From: Azospirillum fermentarium | GTDB taxonomy: Bacteria; Pseudomonadota; Alphaproteobacteria; Azospirillales; Azospirillaceae | Direction of reading: 5' to 3' | Length of the DNA stretch: 64,000 bases | NCBI RefSeq assembly: GCF_025961205.1 | Contig: NZ_JAOQNH010000001.1 | Span: forward strand, 310,001-374,000 | Part shown: positions 37,007 to 47,690 of the stretch, in pieces | How the letters are laid out: the number at the start of each line of letters is the position of its first letter | Numbering within the stretch: position 1 is the first letter of the stretch | Made by a program: the position numbers and the translations under genes | The notes under the pieces: model-generated | Seen by the model: only the letters and a program-made list of their open reading frames with translations | Told to the model about the DNA's origin: nothing | The model's database searches: none

Positions 37007-37902
37007 TCACGCGACGGCGTGGCGCAGGTCCACCACATTGGCCGGGGTGCCGTTGACGATCCGGTCCAGCCGCTGCGCCCATGCGTCCAGGGCGGCGCGG
37101 CTCTCGTCCAGATAGTCATGCCGGTTGTAGACCGCGGCCACGCCGCGGATGGTGCCCTGGACGTGGTTGAGGATGCGGTCGGCCACCTGGGGCGCGATGC
37201 CCATGCGGGCAAGGCCGGTGGTGACGGTGCGGCGGATGTCGTGGAAGCGCCACCCCTCCACCCCGGCCAGCAGGTCCAGCCGCTCCTTGGCCTTGGAGAA
37301 GCCGGACACCGGCGTGGTTCCGGTGGTGGTGAACACGAAGTCGCTCGGCGTCCCGTCGTCCATCTCCAGCCGGGGAAGGACCGCCAGTACCGCCACCGCG
37401 GCAACGGAGAGCGGAACGGCGTGGGCTTTGCCGTTCTTGGCCCGCTCCTTCGGGATGGTCCACAGTCCGGCGTCAAGGTCGAGCTCGGACCAGCGCATCC
37501 CGGCCACCTCATCCCGGCGCTGGCCGGTCAGGATCAGCAGCCGGACCAGCGGCCCGAACAGTTCCCCCAACGCGGACGCGGCCTCCCACACCCGGCGCAG
37601 TTCGTCGTCGCCCAGCACCCGGTCGCGGCTGTCCTCGGCGGACGGCGGCATGATGCCGGCGCAGGGATTGGCGGCCACGTAGTCCTTGGACGCGGCCCAA
37701 TTGAACATCTTGCGCACCGCGGCCAACAGGCGGTTGGCGACCACGGGGGCGCCGCCGTCCACCACCTCGTCCAGCAGCAGATTCACGTCGCGGCGGGTGA
37801 CGTCGCCCACCGCCCGTGCGCCCCAGACCGGAACCGCGTGGCGGTCCAGCAACCGCTTCGTAATCAGCAGGTCGTCAGTTCGAGTCTGACAGGCAGCACC
37901 AT
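37007..37902 (-). pseudogene. Tyrosine integrase lacking its N-terminal domain (P4/DUF4102 type)
   Basis: The recognisable part encodes the core-binding end (VTRRDVNLLLDEVVDGGAPV) and the complete catalytic domain: first Arg in LTGQRRDEVAGMRW, FHDIRRT, LNHVQG and the tyrosine in AVYNRHDY. Reading upstream, homology stops at LLDRHAVP, exactly where the attR core begins; the core itself reads TRTDDLLITK, a translation of the tRNA end. The arm-binding domain of about 100 residues is missing. No start codon with a ribosome site exists. In the circular form the frame would meet a TAG at the position equivalent to 21201, so excision would not restore it. Confidence 0.85.
37857..37902 (+). repeat. 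attR core of the tRNA-Thr island
   Basis: Forty-six bases identical to 21154-21199 (3' half of tRNA-Thr through CCA plus T). It lacks the 5' half of a tRNA, so it is not a gene but the right junction. Confidence 0.93.
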
Positions 37903-37906
37903 CGTA

Positions 37907-37946
37907 AGGCCCTGGAAGGGAACACCTTCCGGGGCCTTTCCATTTT
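37907..37946 (+). terminator. Original tRNA-Thr terminator, displaced by the island
   Basis: AGGCCCTGGAAGG and CCTTCCGGGGCCT (one wobble) form a hairpin followed by TTTCCATTTTT. It has the same architecture as the hairpin after the tRNA at 21204 but a different sequence, as expected if this is the chromosomal terminator and the other came with the element. Confidence 0.75.
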
Positions 37947-37950
37947 TGGA

Positions 37951-38565
37951 TCACTCCAGCGGCGACGACGCGAATTCCGGCAGCGCCTCGGCGCGGGCGG
38001 AGAAGGCGGACAGGGCCGGAAAACGGGCCGCCGGAACCACGTCGGCCAGCGCGTGCTGGATGAAACGCCACACCACCGCCACCGTCACGTCCGCCTGCAT
38101 CGGGCGCTCCCCGGTCAACCAGCCACCGCCGGCCCCCACCGCCTCTTCCAAAAGGCCGGTGGCCGCGGCCAACTGGCCCGTCACCCGCTCGACCCACGGC
38201 TGGTGCCGCTTGTCTTCCGGGCGCAGCTCGCGTTCATAGACGATCTGCACCGCTTTCTCGCACGCGGCCAGGGCCAGCCCGATCAGGTGCTGCGAACGGG
38301 CATGGACGGCCAGATCCTCCGGTGTCAGGCGGCGGTCCGGCGGGGCCAGACGTTCCACATGCTCCAGGATCAGGGTGGAATCCATCAGCACCACCCCGGC
38401 GCCGGTCACCAGCGTCGGCGCCTTCACCACCGGGTTGATGGCGGCGAAGGCGTCGAAATGACGGAACACCGAGAGCTGATCGTGGGCGAAATCCACACCC
38501 ATCATCTTCAACGACACCGCCACCCGCCGCACATAGGGCGAGTCCATCATGCCGATCAACCGCAT
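37951..38565 (-). CDS. Glutathione S-transferase family protein
   Basis: 204 residues. The N-terminal thioredoxin-fold domain (MRLIGMMDSPYVRRVAVSLK, VFRHFDAFAAINPVVKAPTL, MDSTLILEHVERL) has the SPYVRR active-site region and the DSTLI glutathione-binding turn; the C-terminal helical domain follows. It conjugates or reduces substrates with glutathione; the substrate is unknown. AAGGAG precedes the ATG. First chromosomal gene to the right of the island. Confidence 0.9.
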   Translation of the reverse strand: MRLIGMMDSPYVRRVAVSLKMMGVDFAHDQLSVFRHFDAFAAINPVVKAPTLVTGAGVVLMDSTLILEHVERLAPPDRRLTPEDLAVHARSQHLIGLALAACEKAVQIVYERELRPEDKRHQPWVERVTGQLAAATGLLEEAVGAGGGWLTGERPMQADVTVAVVWRFIQHALADVVPAARFPALSAFSARAEALPEFASSPLE

Positions 38566-38695
38566 CGCCGCTTTCTCCTTGCTGAATCACACGCGCGGGG
38601 CACGACGTGCGGCATGGGTTCTTCCCGCATGGGTTTCCCCGCATCGGCTTCCATGGTATGCTGAAAACGTCTCCACCGCACGCCACCGGGGCCGG

Positions 38696-39046
38696 ATGAA
38701 CCACCAGAAACGTTATGCCGACGCCGCGGCCACCACATCCACCCTGACGTTGATCGTCACCAAGATCGATGCCATGGATCAGCGCAACGGTGCCCGCTTC
38801 GACCGCCTGGAAGAACGGATGGACCGGGTAGAGCAGCGGCTGGACCGGGTGGAAGAGAGACTCGACCGCGTGGAGCAAAGGCTGGATCAGATCGACACCC
38901 GTCTGGACCGGATCGAGACGCGGCAGGATTCCATGGAACAGACGCTGCTGCACGCCATCGCCAACATGGTTCAGGTGATGAACGACAATCACGCCGAACT
39001 GAACCGCAAGATCGAGACCATCGCCGCCCAGACCGCGGCCCGCTGA
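38696..39046 (+). CDS. Small coiled-coil protein with heptad repeats
   Basis: 116 residues. From about residue 38 a near-perfect seven-residue pattern RLDRVE(E/Q) repeats about six times (for example RMDRVEQRLDRVEERLDRVE), then RLDQIDTRLDRIETRQ, giving a long parallel coiled coil with Leu/Val/Ile at core positions. A short helical tail follows (LLHAIANMVQVMNDN). No membrane helix. It probably oligomerises; the role is unknown. The start at 38696 is chosen because upstream sequence to 38549 is not conserved-looking. The heptads are also near-identical at DNA level, making slippage likely. Confidence 0.65.
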   Translation: MNHQKRYADAAATTSTLTLIVTKIDAMDQRNGARFDRLEERMDRVEQRLDRVEERLDRVEQRLDQIDTRLDRIETRQDSMEQTLLHAIANMVQVMNDNHAELNRKIETIAAQTAAR

Positions 39047-39064
39047 GAGACGCGCGGGCGCGGA

Positions 39065-39874
39065 TCATCCCCCCGGCAGGTGGCGGTAGGCCAGGACGAA
39101 AACCGTGTTGCCGCGGGCGTCCGCCAAGGGCAGCAGCACTTCCACATAACGGTTGTTGGGCAGCAGCGGGTCGTTGCGCACCAGATGGCTCTTCACCACC
39201 CCTTCGGTGAAGCAGGCGCGCAGATCGGCCAGCCAGCGCTCCGCCGCCTCGTCCGGGTGCAGGTCGCGCACCCGCCGGCACACCGCCCGCACGGTCAGCC
39301 GCTTCTGCACCGCCTTGCCGCACGAGCGGTAGACGAAATCGTCCCCGTCCGGGGCCATCAGCGACAGCCGCGCCACGCAATCGCGCAGTTGCGCGGTGTC
39401 GATCTCGTGCGCCGCGGGCATGGCGCGCTGCTTCTTCAGCCGGTGCCAGTAGGAATAGAGCACGCGGGCCGCCGGGGGGATCTGCTCGATGTCCAGCGGG
39501 GTCGAGCGGCACAGCAGCGGGTCCACCGCCGGAACGGGCGGCGCCACCGGGGCCGGCTGGGGAACCGCCGCGGCGGGGGCCGGACGCACAGGCGCCGCCT
39601 TCACCGCCGCCGCCGGGGTCGGCATGGAGGTGATGGGCTGTCGCTGGGGCCGCGCGCCGTGGGCCTTCAGCATGGGCAGCGGCGACCACACCGGGCAGGT
39701 GTGATAGGACCGGGTGGCCTTGTGGTAATCCTGGCTGACCGCCGCACGGCATTCGCCGGAGACGCTGTAGCGCTCCACATGCACCAGCGTGTTGTCGCCC
39801 GACACCCGGCGTTCACCGCCCCAGGAAACGCACACGGCACAGGAATGGCTGTCTTTGGCGAAGGCGTGCGTCAT
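39065..39874 (-). CDS. PAS_5-like protein with Cys-containing N terminus
   Basis: 269 residues. The N-terminal 60 residues have five cysteines (SCAVCVSWGGERR, SGECRAAVSQ, YHTCPVW), possibly metal- or redox-active. A Pro/Ala-rich linker follows, then from about residue 125 a PAS_5-like domain (ARVLYSYWHRLKKQRAMPAA, RLSLMAPDGDDFVYRSCGKA, NNRYVEVLLPLADARGNTVF). No output domain. It is likely a stand-alone sensor. Confidence 0.65.
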   Translation of the reverse strand: MTHAFAKDSHSCAVCVSWGGERRVSGDNTLVHVERYSVSGECRAAVSQDYHKATRSYHTCPVWSPLPMLKAHGARPQRQPITSMPTPAAAVKAAPVRPAPAAAVPQPAPVAPPVPAVDPLLCRSTPLDIEQIPPAARVLYSYWHRLKKQRAMPAAHEIDTAQLRDCVARLSLMAPDGDDFVYRSCGKAVQKRLTVRAVCRRVRDLHPDEAAERWLADLRACFTEGVVKSHLVRNDPLLPNNRYVEVLLPLADARGNTVFVLAYRHLPGG

Positions 39875-39993
39875 TCATGGCCCGCGTTTGGGGTCGAGGG
39901 GAAATCCCGTTAAGGGAAACCCCATTGATGCCGTTCCCCACCGCCGGGTGCAAGCGCCATCGTCGCCCCGGGCCCCTCACCCCCTGGACGGCA

Positions 39994-41034
39994 TCAGGCG
40001 GAAAAATCCAGCACGATCCGGGTGCCGCCGCCGTCCGCATGGCCGATGTCCAGCCGCCCGCCCAATTGCCCGGCCAGATTGCGGATGATGGTCCAGCCCA
40101 GCCCGCCCGCGGCACCGGCCTCGAATCCCGCGGGCAGCCCGCACCCGTCGTCGGTCACCTCCAGCCGCAGGCGGCCGGGCCCGCCGGGCTGCGGGTGCAG
40201 ACCGATGCGCACCGTGCCGCCGCGCCCATCGGCAAAGGCGTGCTTCAGGCTGTTGGTCAGGGTCTCCACGATCAGCAGCGCCAGGGCCAGCAGCCGTTCG
40301 GGGGACGCCGGGGCCGCCGACACCGACACCACGCAGGTCACCCCCTCCACCCCCGCGGCGCGCAGCAGGTCGCGGCACAGCGCGTCCACATGACCGGCGA
40401 AATCGTCGCCGGCCTGGGGATCGTGCAGGCGGCGGTGAACCTGCGCCATGGTTTCCAGCCGCCGCCCCGCCTCGGCCAAGGCTTCCGCCGCCGATTCCGG
40501 CGTGGTGCCGATGGAGCGCCGCTGCAACGATAACAGGGCCGAGACGAACTGCATGTTGTTGGCCACCCGGTGCTGCAGCTCATGGAACATGGTGGTCTGA
40601 CGGTCCAGCAGGGCCGCGGTCCGTGCGCGTTCGGCGGACAGGCGGCGCATGGCCACCTGCATGGCGTGGATCAGCGCGATGTCCACCGCCACCACCGCGA
40701 TATAGAAGCCCTGGGCCAGCAGCGTGGGGCGGTTGATGGTGAAAACGAAGACCGGCGGAATGAAGAAATACCACGCCGCCAGCCCGCACAGCACCGCCGC
40801 CAGGATGCCCGGCCCCACCCCGGCGACGAAGGCCGTGAGGATCACCGCCGGAAAAAAGGTCACATAGGGAAAGCCCGGCGGCATCATCTCGTCCACGGCG
40901 AGCCGCAACGCCAGCGATGCCCCCGACAGCGCCACCGCCAGCCCGTACCGCGCCCCGGCCCCGCTCTCCAGCAGGGAAAAGCGGGTGATCGCCTGCCAGA
41001 TGGACCCCCGCCACGTGGGCCGGACAGCCGCCAT
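39994..41034 (-). CDS. Membrane sensor histidine kinase, DUF4118 plus HisKA_2
   Basis: 346 residues. Three to four helices of a DUF4118-type (KdpD-like) region span residues about 30-125 (YVTFFPAVILTAFVAGVGPG, ILAAVLCGLAAWYFF). The phospho-acceptor helix is of the HisKA_2 type: FHELQHRVANNMQFVSALLS with His in ELQHRV. The ATPase has LIVETLTNSLKHAFADGRGG (N box), TDDGCGLP and GLGWTIIRNLAGQLGG. No response regulator is adjacent. Signals in this class include light, osmotic and general stress cues. Confidence 0.9.
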   Translation of the reverse strand: MAAVRPTWRGSIWQAITRFSLLESGAGARYGLAVALSGASLALRLAVDEMMPPGFPYVTFFPAVILTAFVAGVGPGILAAVLCGLAAWYFFIPPVFVFTINRPTLLAQGFYIAVVAVDIALIHAMQVAMRRLSAERARTAALLDRQTTMFHELQHRVANNMQFVSALLSLQRRSIGTTPESAAEALAEAGRRLETMAQVHRRLHDPQAGDDFAGHVDALCRDLLRAAGVEGVTCVVSVSAAPASPERLLALALLIVETLTNSLKHAFADGRGGTVRIGLHPQPGGPGRLRLEVTDDGCGLPAGFEAGAAGGLGWTIIRNLAGQLGGRLDIGHADGGGTRIVLDFSA

Positions 41035-41336
41035 CGAATCAGACTTCCCTAATGGTTAAGCGCGGTCTCAGCCTAACATCCTTTGTTTCGCCTGCCACCC
41101 CCGCCTTCCGTCATCCCACCGAACGGAATCACCATTCCGTGCCGCCCCGTGACGGGACCACCCCGCCCGGACGCCGGGCGGGGTTGCGCAGAATGTGGGC
41201 ATGGAGCGGCAGCAACGCCCTTCCCCCCCGGCGGTGAAGCCCCTATAAAGGGCGCTCGCAACGACATGCCGCCTCTTCCCGCCCACCGGCGGAAGGGGCT
41301 TTTCTGCTGACCAAACGTCCGATCAAGCGAGCCGCC
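41035..41336. promoter_or_regulatory. Divergent region with carB leader hairpins
   Basis: The 302 bases between the kinase gene and carB hold a perfect 10-bp hairpin at 41161-41183 (CCCCGCCCGG/CCGGGCGGGG). A possible 15-codon leader frame runs 41201-41248 ([15 protein letters not shown]). A terminator-like hairpin at about 41277-41304 (CTTCCCGCC/GGCGGAAG then GGGGCTTTTCT) ends 33 bases before carB. This could be an attenuator; the reading is tentative. Confidence 0.3.
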
Positions 41337-44588
<3,252 letters not shown>

Positions 44589-44597
44589 GAACGTGAG

Positions 44598-44632
44598 ACG
44601 GCGCGGCGGCCTTCCACCGCGCCGTAACTTTC
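44598..44632 (+). terminator. Hairpin after carB
   Basis: ACGGCGCGG pairs with CCGCGCCGT across a 10-base loop, followed by AACTTTCTT. The T-run is weak, so it may only partly separate carB from greA. Confidence 0.5.
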
Positions 44633-44666
44633 TTACGCGCAGCTTTGGCTTGGTGATGGGCAGACC

Positions 44667-45140
44667 ATGGAAAAAGTCCCTATGACTGCGGCGGGTTTCA
44701 ACCGCCTCCAGGAGGAATTGAAGAACCTGAAGACCGTCGAGCGGCCGAACGTGATCAAAGCGATTGCGGAAGCCCGCGAGCATGGCGATCTGTCGGAAAA
44801 TGCCGAATATCATGCGGCCCGCGAGCGTCAGAGCTTCATCGAAGGCCGTGTTCTGGAGCTTGAGGACAAGATCAGCCGGGCGGAGGTGATCGACCCCGCC
44901 AAGCTGTCCGGCGACACCGTGAAGTTCGGCGCCACCATCACACTGGCCGACGAGGATACGGACGAGGAGTCCACCTATCAGATCGTCGGCCAGGACGAGA
45001 GCGACATCAAGAACGGCTTCCTGTCGATCCAGTCGCCGCTGGCCCGCGCCCTGATCGGCAAGTCGGTCGGCGACAGCGTGGAAGTGGCCACCCCCGGCGG
45101 CTCCAAACTGTACGAAGTCGTCAAGGTGGTCTTCCGCTAA
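44667..45140 (+). CDS. greA: Transcription elongation factor GreA
   Basis: GreA rescues backtracked RNA polymerase by stimulating transcript cleavage in the secondary channel. The 157 residues are full length: an N-terminal coiled coil ([40 protein letters not shown]) with the acidic tip DLSENAEY, and the C-terminal FKBP-like domain ([40 protein letters not shown]). It follows carB by 78 bases. Confidence 0.97.
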   Translation: MEKVPMTAAGFNRLQEELKNLKTVERPNVIKAIAEAREHGDLSENAEYHAARERQSFIEGRVLELEDKISRAEVIDPAKLSGDTVKFGATITLADEDTDEESTYQIVGQDESDIKNGFLSIQSPLARALIGKSVGDSVEVATPGGSKLYEVVKVVFR

Positions 45141-45172
45141 GACCTCCTCCCACGCCAAACGCGTTATCCCAT

Positions 45173-45210
45173 ACCGCCGCCTCCCCCAACGGGACGCGGC
45201 GGTTTCTTTT
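45173..45210 (+). terminator. greA terminator
   Basis: ACCGCCGC pairs with GCGGCGGT and is followed by TTCTTTTT, 32 bases after the greA stop. Confidence 0.85.
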
Positions 45211-45227
45211 TGTTCGGGGTTTGGGGG

Positions 45228-45303
45228 ATATTCACTGTGCAGTGAATATGGATTTTTTACCGAATATGCGGTATAAACGGCTTATTCACTGCGCAGCAAA
45301 TAA
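45228..45303. promoter_or_regulatory. Operator region of the AbiE locus
   Basis: A perfect inverted repeat ATATTCACTG-TG-CAGTGAATAT lies at 45228-45249. A degenerate second copy TTATTCACTG-CG-CAGCAAATAA is at 45282-45303, ending three bases before the antitoxin start. Between them is TACCG-N6-CGGTA (45258-45273). Known AbiEi antitoxins repress their promoter by binding two inverted repeats; this arrangement fits. Confidence 0.65.
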
Positions 45304-45305
45304 GC

Positions 45306-46179
45306 ATGGAAAACCGAACAAGCGACGCACTCATCCAGGGGTTGGCCACAGCCTTGGGCGAGATCACGGACAAGGCTCCCGTTGTCGTAACGTCTGCGCA
45401 GACCCGTGATGCGTATCAGGATGCCGTCATCACCCTGAGCGTGGATAGCACACCCTATCGGCTTGCCATTGCGGTCAAGCGGTCAATTTTCCCCCGCGAT
45501 GCTCGCGAAATAGCCTGGAAACTCAAGTATTTCTCCACCCAGAGCGATGCCTCCCCCCATGACACCATTCCCGTCGTCGTGGCAGAAACGCTGTCGCCCG
45601 GTGCCCGCGATGCCCTCCGCGCCGAACGGGTCGGCTATTTCGATGCCAGTGGAAGCCTGTTCCTGGCGGCCAAGGGGCTTTACCTGCGGATCGACAGGCC
45701 GGCGTTGAAAACACAATCCCGCACGCTGAACAACCTGTTCACTGGCCAGCGTGCCCAGGTTTTGCACGCCGTATGGCTCACCGGACGGGAATGGTTCGGC
45801 GTCCATGACATCGCCGCGCGGGCCGGCGTGTCGCCCGCTACCGCCTCGGAAACCCTGACGGCGCTGGAGCGGCGGACATGGGTCGAGGCGCGGGGGGCCG
45901 GTCCATCGAAAGAACGCCGCCTGACCGACCCACGCGCTCTGCTCGACGGCTGGGCGGCCTATCAGGGATCGGTCAAATCGAAGACTGTGCGCCACTATTA
46001 TATCCGTACGGCCACGCCGGCGGACCTGCAGCGCCGGATCAATCGGGCGTGCGGGATCGAAAATGTTCCTTATGAACTGGCCGGGATCTCTGCCGGACAG
46101 ATTCACACTCCCTACCTATCCAGCGTTTCACAGGTCTTTTGCCGGATTCCCGCGGGCCAGGGAATGCAGGCGGTGCTAG
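45306..46179 (+). pseudogene. AbiEi-family antitoxin, 5' part, interrupted by an IS5-family element
   Basis: The first 291 codons contain a PD-like N-terminal region (DKAPVVVTSAQTRDAYQDAV, ITLSVDSTPYRLAIAVKRSI) and a winged helix (WFGVHDIAARAGVSPATASE, TLTALERRTWVEARG) with a C-terminal AbiEi-like domain. The gene is cut at 46179 by an IS. Removing the IS and one CTAG copy joins it in frame to 47488-47690, restoring a 358-residue protein. As it stands the read continues into the IS (GKRLCPAGRS) and stops at 46220. The antitoxin would have repressed the operon and countered the toxin by an indirect (type IV) mechanism. Confidence 0.8.
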
Positions 46180-47483
46180 CAGGGCGCGGAAAAAGGCTAT
46201 GCCCGGCTGGCCGGTCGTGATTCTCTCATTTCGTAGAGAATGAGGCCGGCGAGGGGGCGATGCGGGGTTCGGACGAACGCAGCGAGGGTCTGTTCAGCTA
46301 CGTGAGCTGTGAGGCTCGGGTTCCGGCCAACCACCCGTTGCGGGCGATCCGGGCCATCGTGGATGAAGCGCTGGAGGTGATGTCGCCAGCCTTCGAGGGT
46401 CTGTACTCGAAGATCGGGCGGCCGTCGATCGCACCGGAGAAGCTGCTGCGGGCGCTGCTGCTCCAGGCCTTCTACTCGGTGCGCTCGGAACGCCAGTTGA
46501 TGGAGCAGCTTGATTACAACCTGCTGTTCCGCTGGTTCGTCGGGCTGTCGATGGACGCCCCGGTGTGGGACGTGACGGTCTTCACCAAGAACCGTGAGCG
46601 TTTGCTGGCGGGGGATGTGGCGGCCACGTTCCTGGCCACCGTGCTGGATCAGCCGCGGGTCAAGGCGCTGCTGTCGGACGAGCACTTCTCGGTGGACGGC
46701 ACGCTGATCGAGGCGTGGGCCAGCGTGAAGAGCTTCCGGCCCAAAGATGGCAGCGGTGAGCCGCCGGGGCCGGGCCGCAACGGCGAGCGCGACTTTCACG
46801 GTGAGAAACGGTCCAACGAAACGCATGCCTCCACAACCGATCCCGAGGCGCGTCTCTACCGCAAGGGCAACGGGCAGCCGGCGAAGCTGGCCTTCATGGG
46901 CCACGCGCTGATGGAGAACCGCCATGCTCTGGTGGTGGATGTCCGGCTGACGGCGGCTACGGGCTTGGCCGAACGCGAGGCGGCGGTGTCGATGGTCGAG
47001 GCCATCTCCGGCTGCCACCGCATCACGCTGGGCGCCGACAAGGCTTACGACACCAAGGATTTCGTGGCGAACATGCGCCGCCTGGGCGCCACCCCGCACG
47101 TTGCCCAGAACACCAGCAACCGCCGCTCAGCCATTGATGGCCGGACCACCCGTCACCCCGGCTATGCCGTGTCCTTGCGCATCCGCAAGCGGATCGAGGA
47201 GGTCTTCGGCTGGATCAAGGGGGCGGGGCTGCGCAAGACCCGTCACCGCGGCACCGCCCGCGTCGGTTGGATGTTCACGCTGACTGCCGCCGCCTATAAC
47301 CTGATCCGTCTGCCCAAGCTGCTGACAACGGCATAATCATCCCGGAGTCCGCCTGAATGGCGGCTCCAGGAGCCTGAGGGCGCGGAAAAAGGCGCCATCC
47401 AGACCAAAACAGGCCCCGAAAACACCATTTCCAAGCTTCAGCGGAGACAATGCCACCGCATCGGTCCGTTTTTCCGCGCCCTG
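46180..47483 (+). mobile_element. IS5-family insertion sequence, 1304 bp
   Basis: The terminal inverted repeats begin CAGGGCGCGGAAAAA at both ends. A 4-bp target duplication CTAG lies at 46176-46179 and 47484-47487, matching the YTAR preference of IS5. One transposase gene fills the element. It sits inside the AbiEi antitoxin in the same orientation. Confidence 0.95.
46260..47336 (+). CDS. IS5-family DDE transposase
   Basis: 358 residues: N-terminal DUF772-like region (NHPLRAIRAIVDEALEVMSP, LLLQAFYSVRSERQLMEQLD), catalytic aspartates in HFSVDGTLIEAWAS and LGADKAYDTKDFV, and the glutamate region RKRIEEVFGWIKGAGLRKTR. Intact and probably active. Confidence 0.95.
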   Translation: MRGSDERSEGLFSYVSCEARVPANHPLRAIRAIVDEALEVMSPAFEGLYSKIGRPSIAPEKLLRALLLQAFYSVRSERQLMEQLDYNLLFRWFVGLSMDAPVWDVTVFTKNRERLLAGDVAATFLATVLDQPRVKALLSDEHFSVDGTLIEAWASVKSFRPKDGSGEPPGPGRNGERDFHGEKRSNETHASTTDPEARLYRKGNGQPAKLAFMGHALMENRHALVVDVRLTAATGLAEREAAVSMVEAISGCHRITLGADKAYDTKDFVANMRRLGATPHVAQNTSNRRSAIDGRTTRHPGYAVSLRIRKRIEEVFGWIKGAGLRKTRHRGTARVGWMFTLTAAAYNLIRLPKLLTTA

Positions 47484-47487
47484 CTAG

Positions 47488-47690
47488 AGGGCATCGGCGC
47501 ACGGCCCGTAAAAGAAGGCTGGAATCTCGGTGTTCACGAGGCGAAGCCGGGCGATACGCTGCGGTTTCGTCAAAGCATCGACGGCCTGTGGGTCGCCGAT
47601 CCGCTGCAAACCTACCTGGACCTGCTGCACGCGGGTGGCCGCGCCAAGGAGTTGGCAGAGCATCTGCGTGCCGAGACGTTGGAGACGTGA
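47488..47690 (+). pseudogene. AbiEi-family antitoxin, 3' part
   Basis: The last 67 codons of the antitoxin (EGIGARPVKEGWNLGVHEAK, RQSIDGLWVADPLQTYLDLL, HAGGRAKELAEHLRAETLET). The frame continues exactly from 46179 across the CTAG duplication. The stop TGA overlaps the toxin ATG (TGATG), so the two genes were translationally coupled before the insertion. Confidence 0.8.

Larger units (their letters stand above)
21154..37902. mobile_element. 16.7-kb integrated island at tRNA-Thr(CGT), phage-satellite or prophage remnant
   Basis: Direct 46-bp repeats mark both ends; an integrase fragment lies next to the right repeat. In between are a Toprim/RecA-like replication protein with flanking iterons, two small AlpA/excisionase-like proteins, a phage-type repressor with operators, an orphan terminase small subunit, virion ejection-type proteins, a toxin-antitoxin pair and cargo genes. 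No portal, major capsid, large terminase, tail or lysis gene is visible. One IS66 element has inserted into it. The integrase lacks its N-terminal domain, so self-mobility is probably lost. The gene set resembles P4/PICI-like satellites, but mosaic decay of a podovirus-like prophage is the alternative. Confidence 0.88.

Noticed and set aside
37857-37932. Second tRNA-Thr gene
   Set aside because: Only the 3' half is present; the acceptor 5' strand and D arm are missing.
37007-38197. Complete 396-residue integrase
   Set aside because: The first 100 or so codons are chromosomal sequence antisense to the GST region plus the tRNA end, without integrase similarity.
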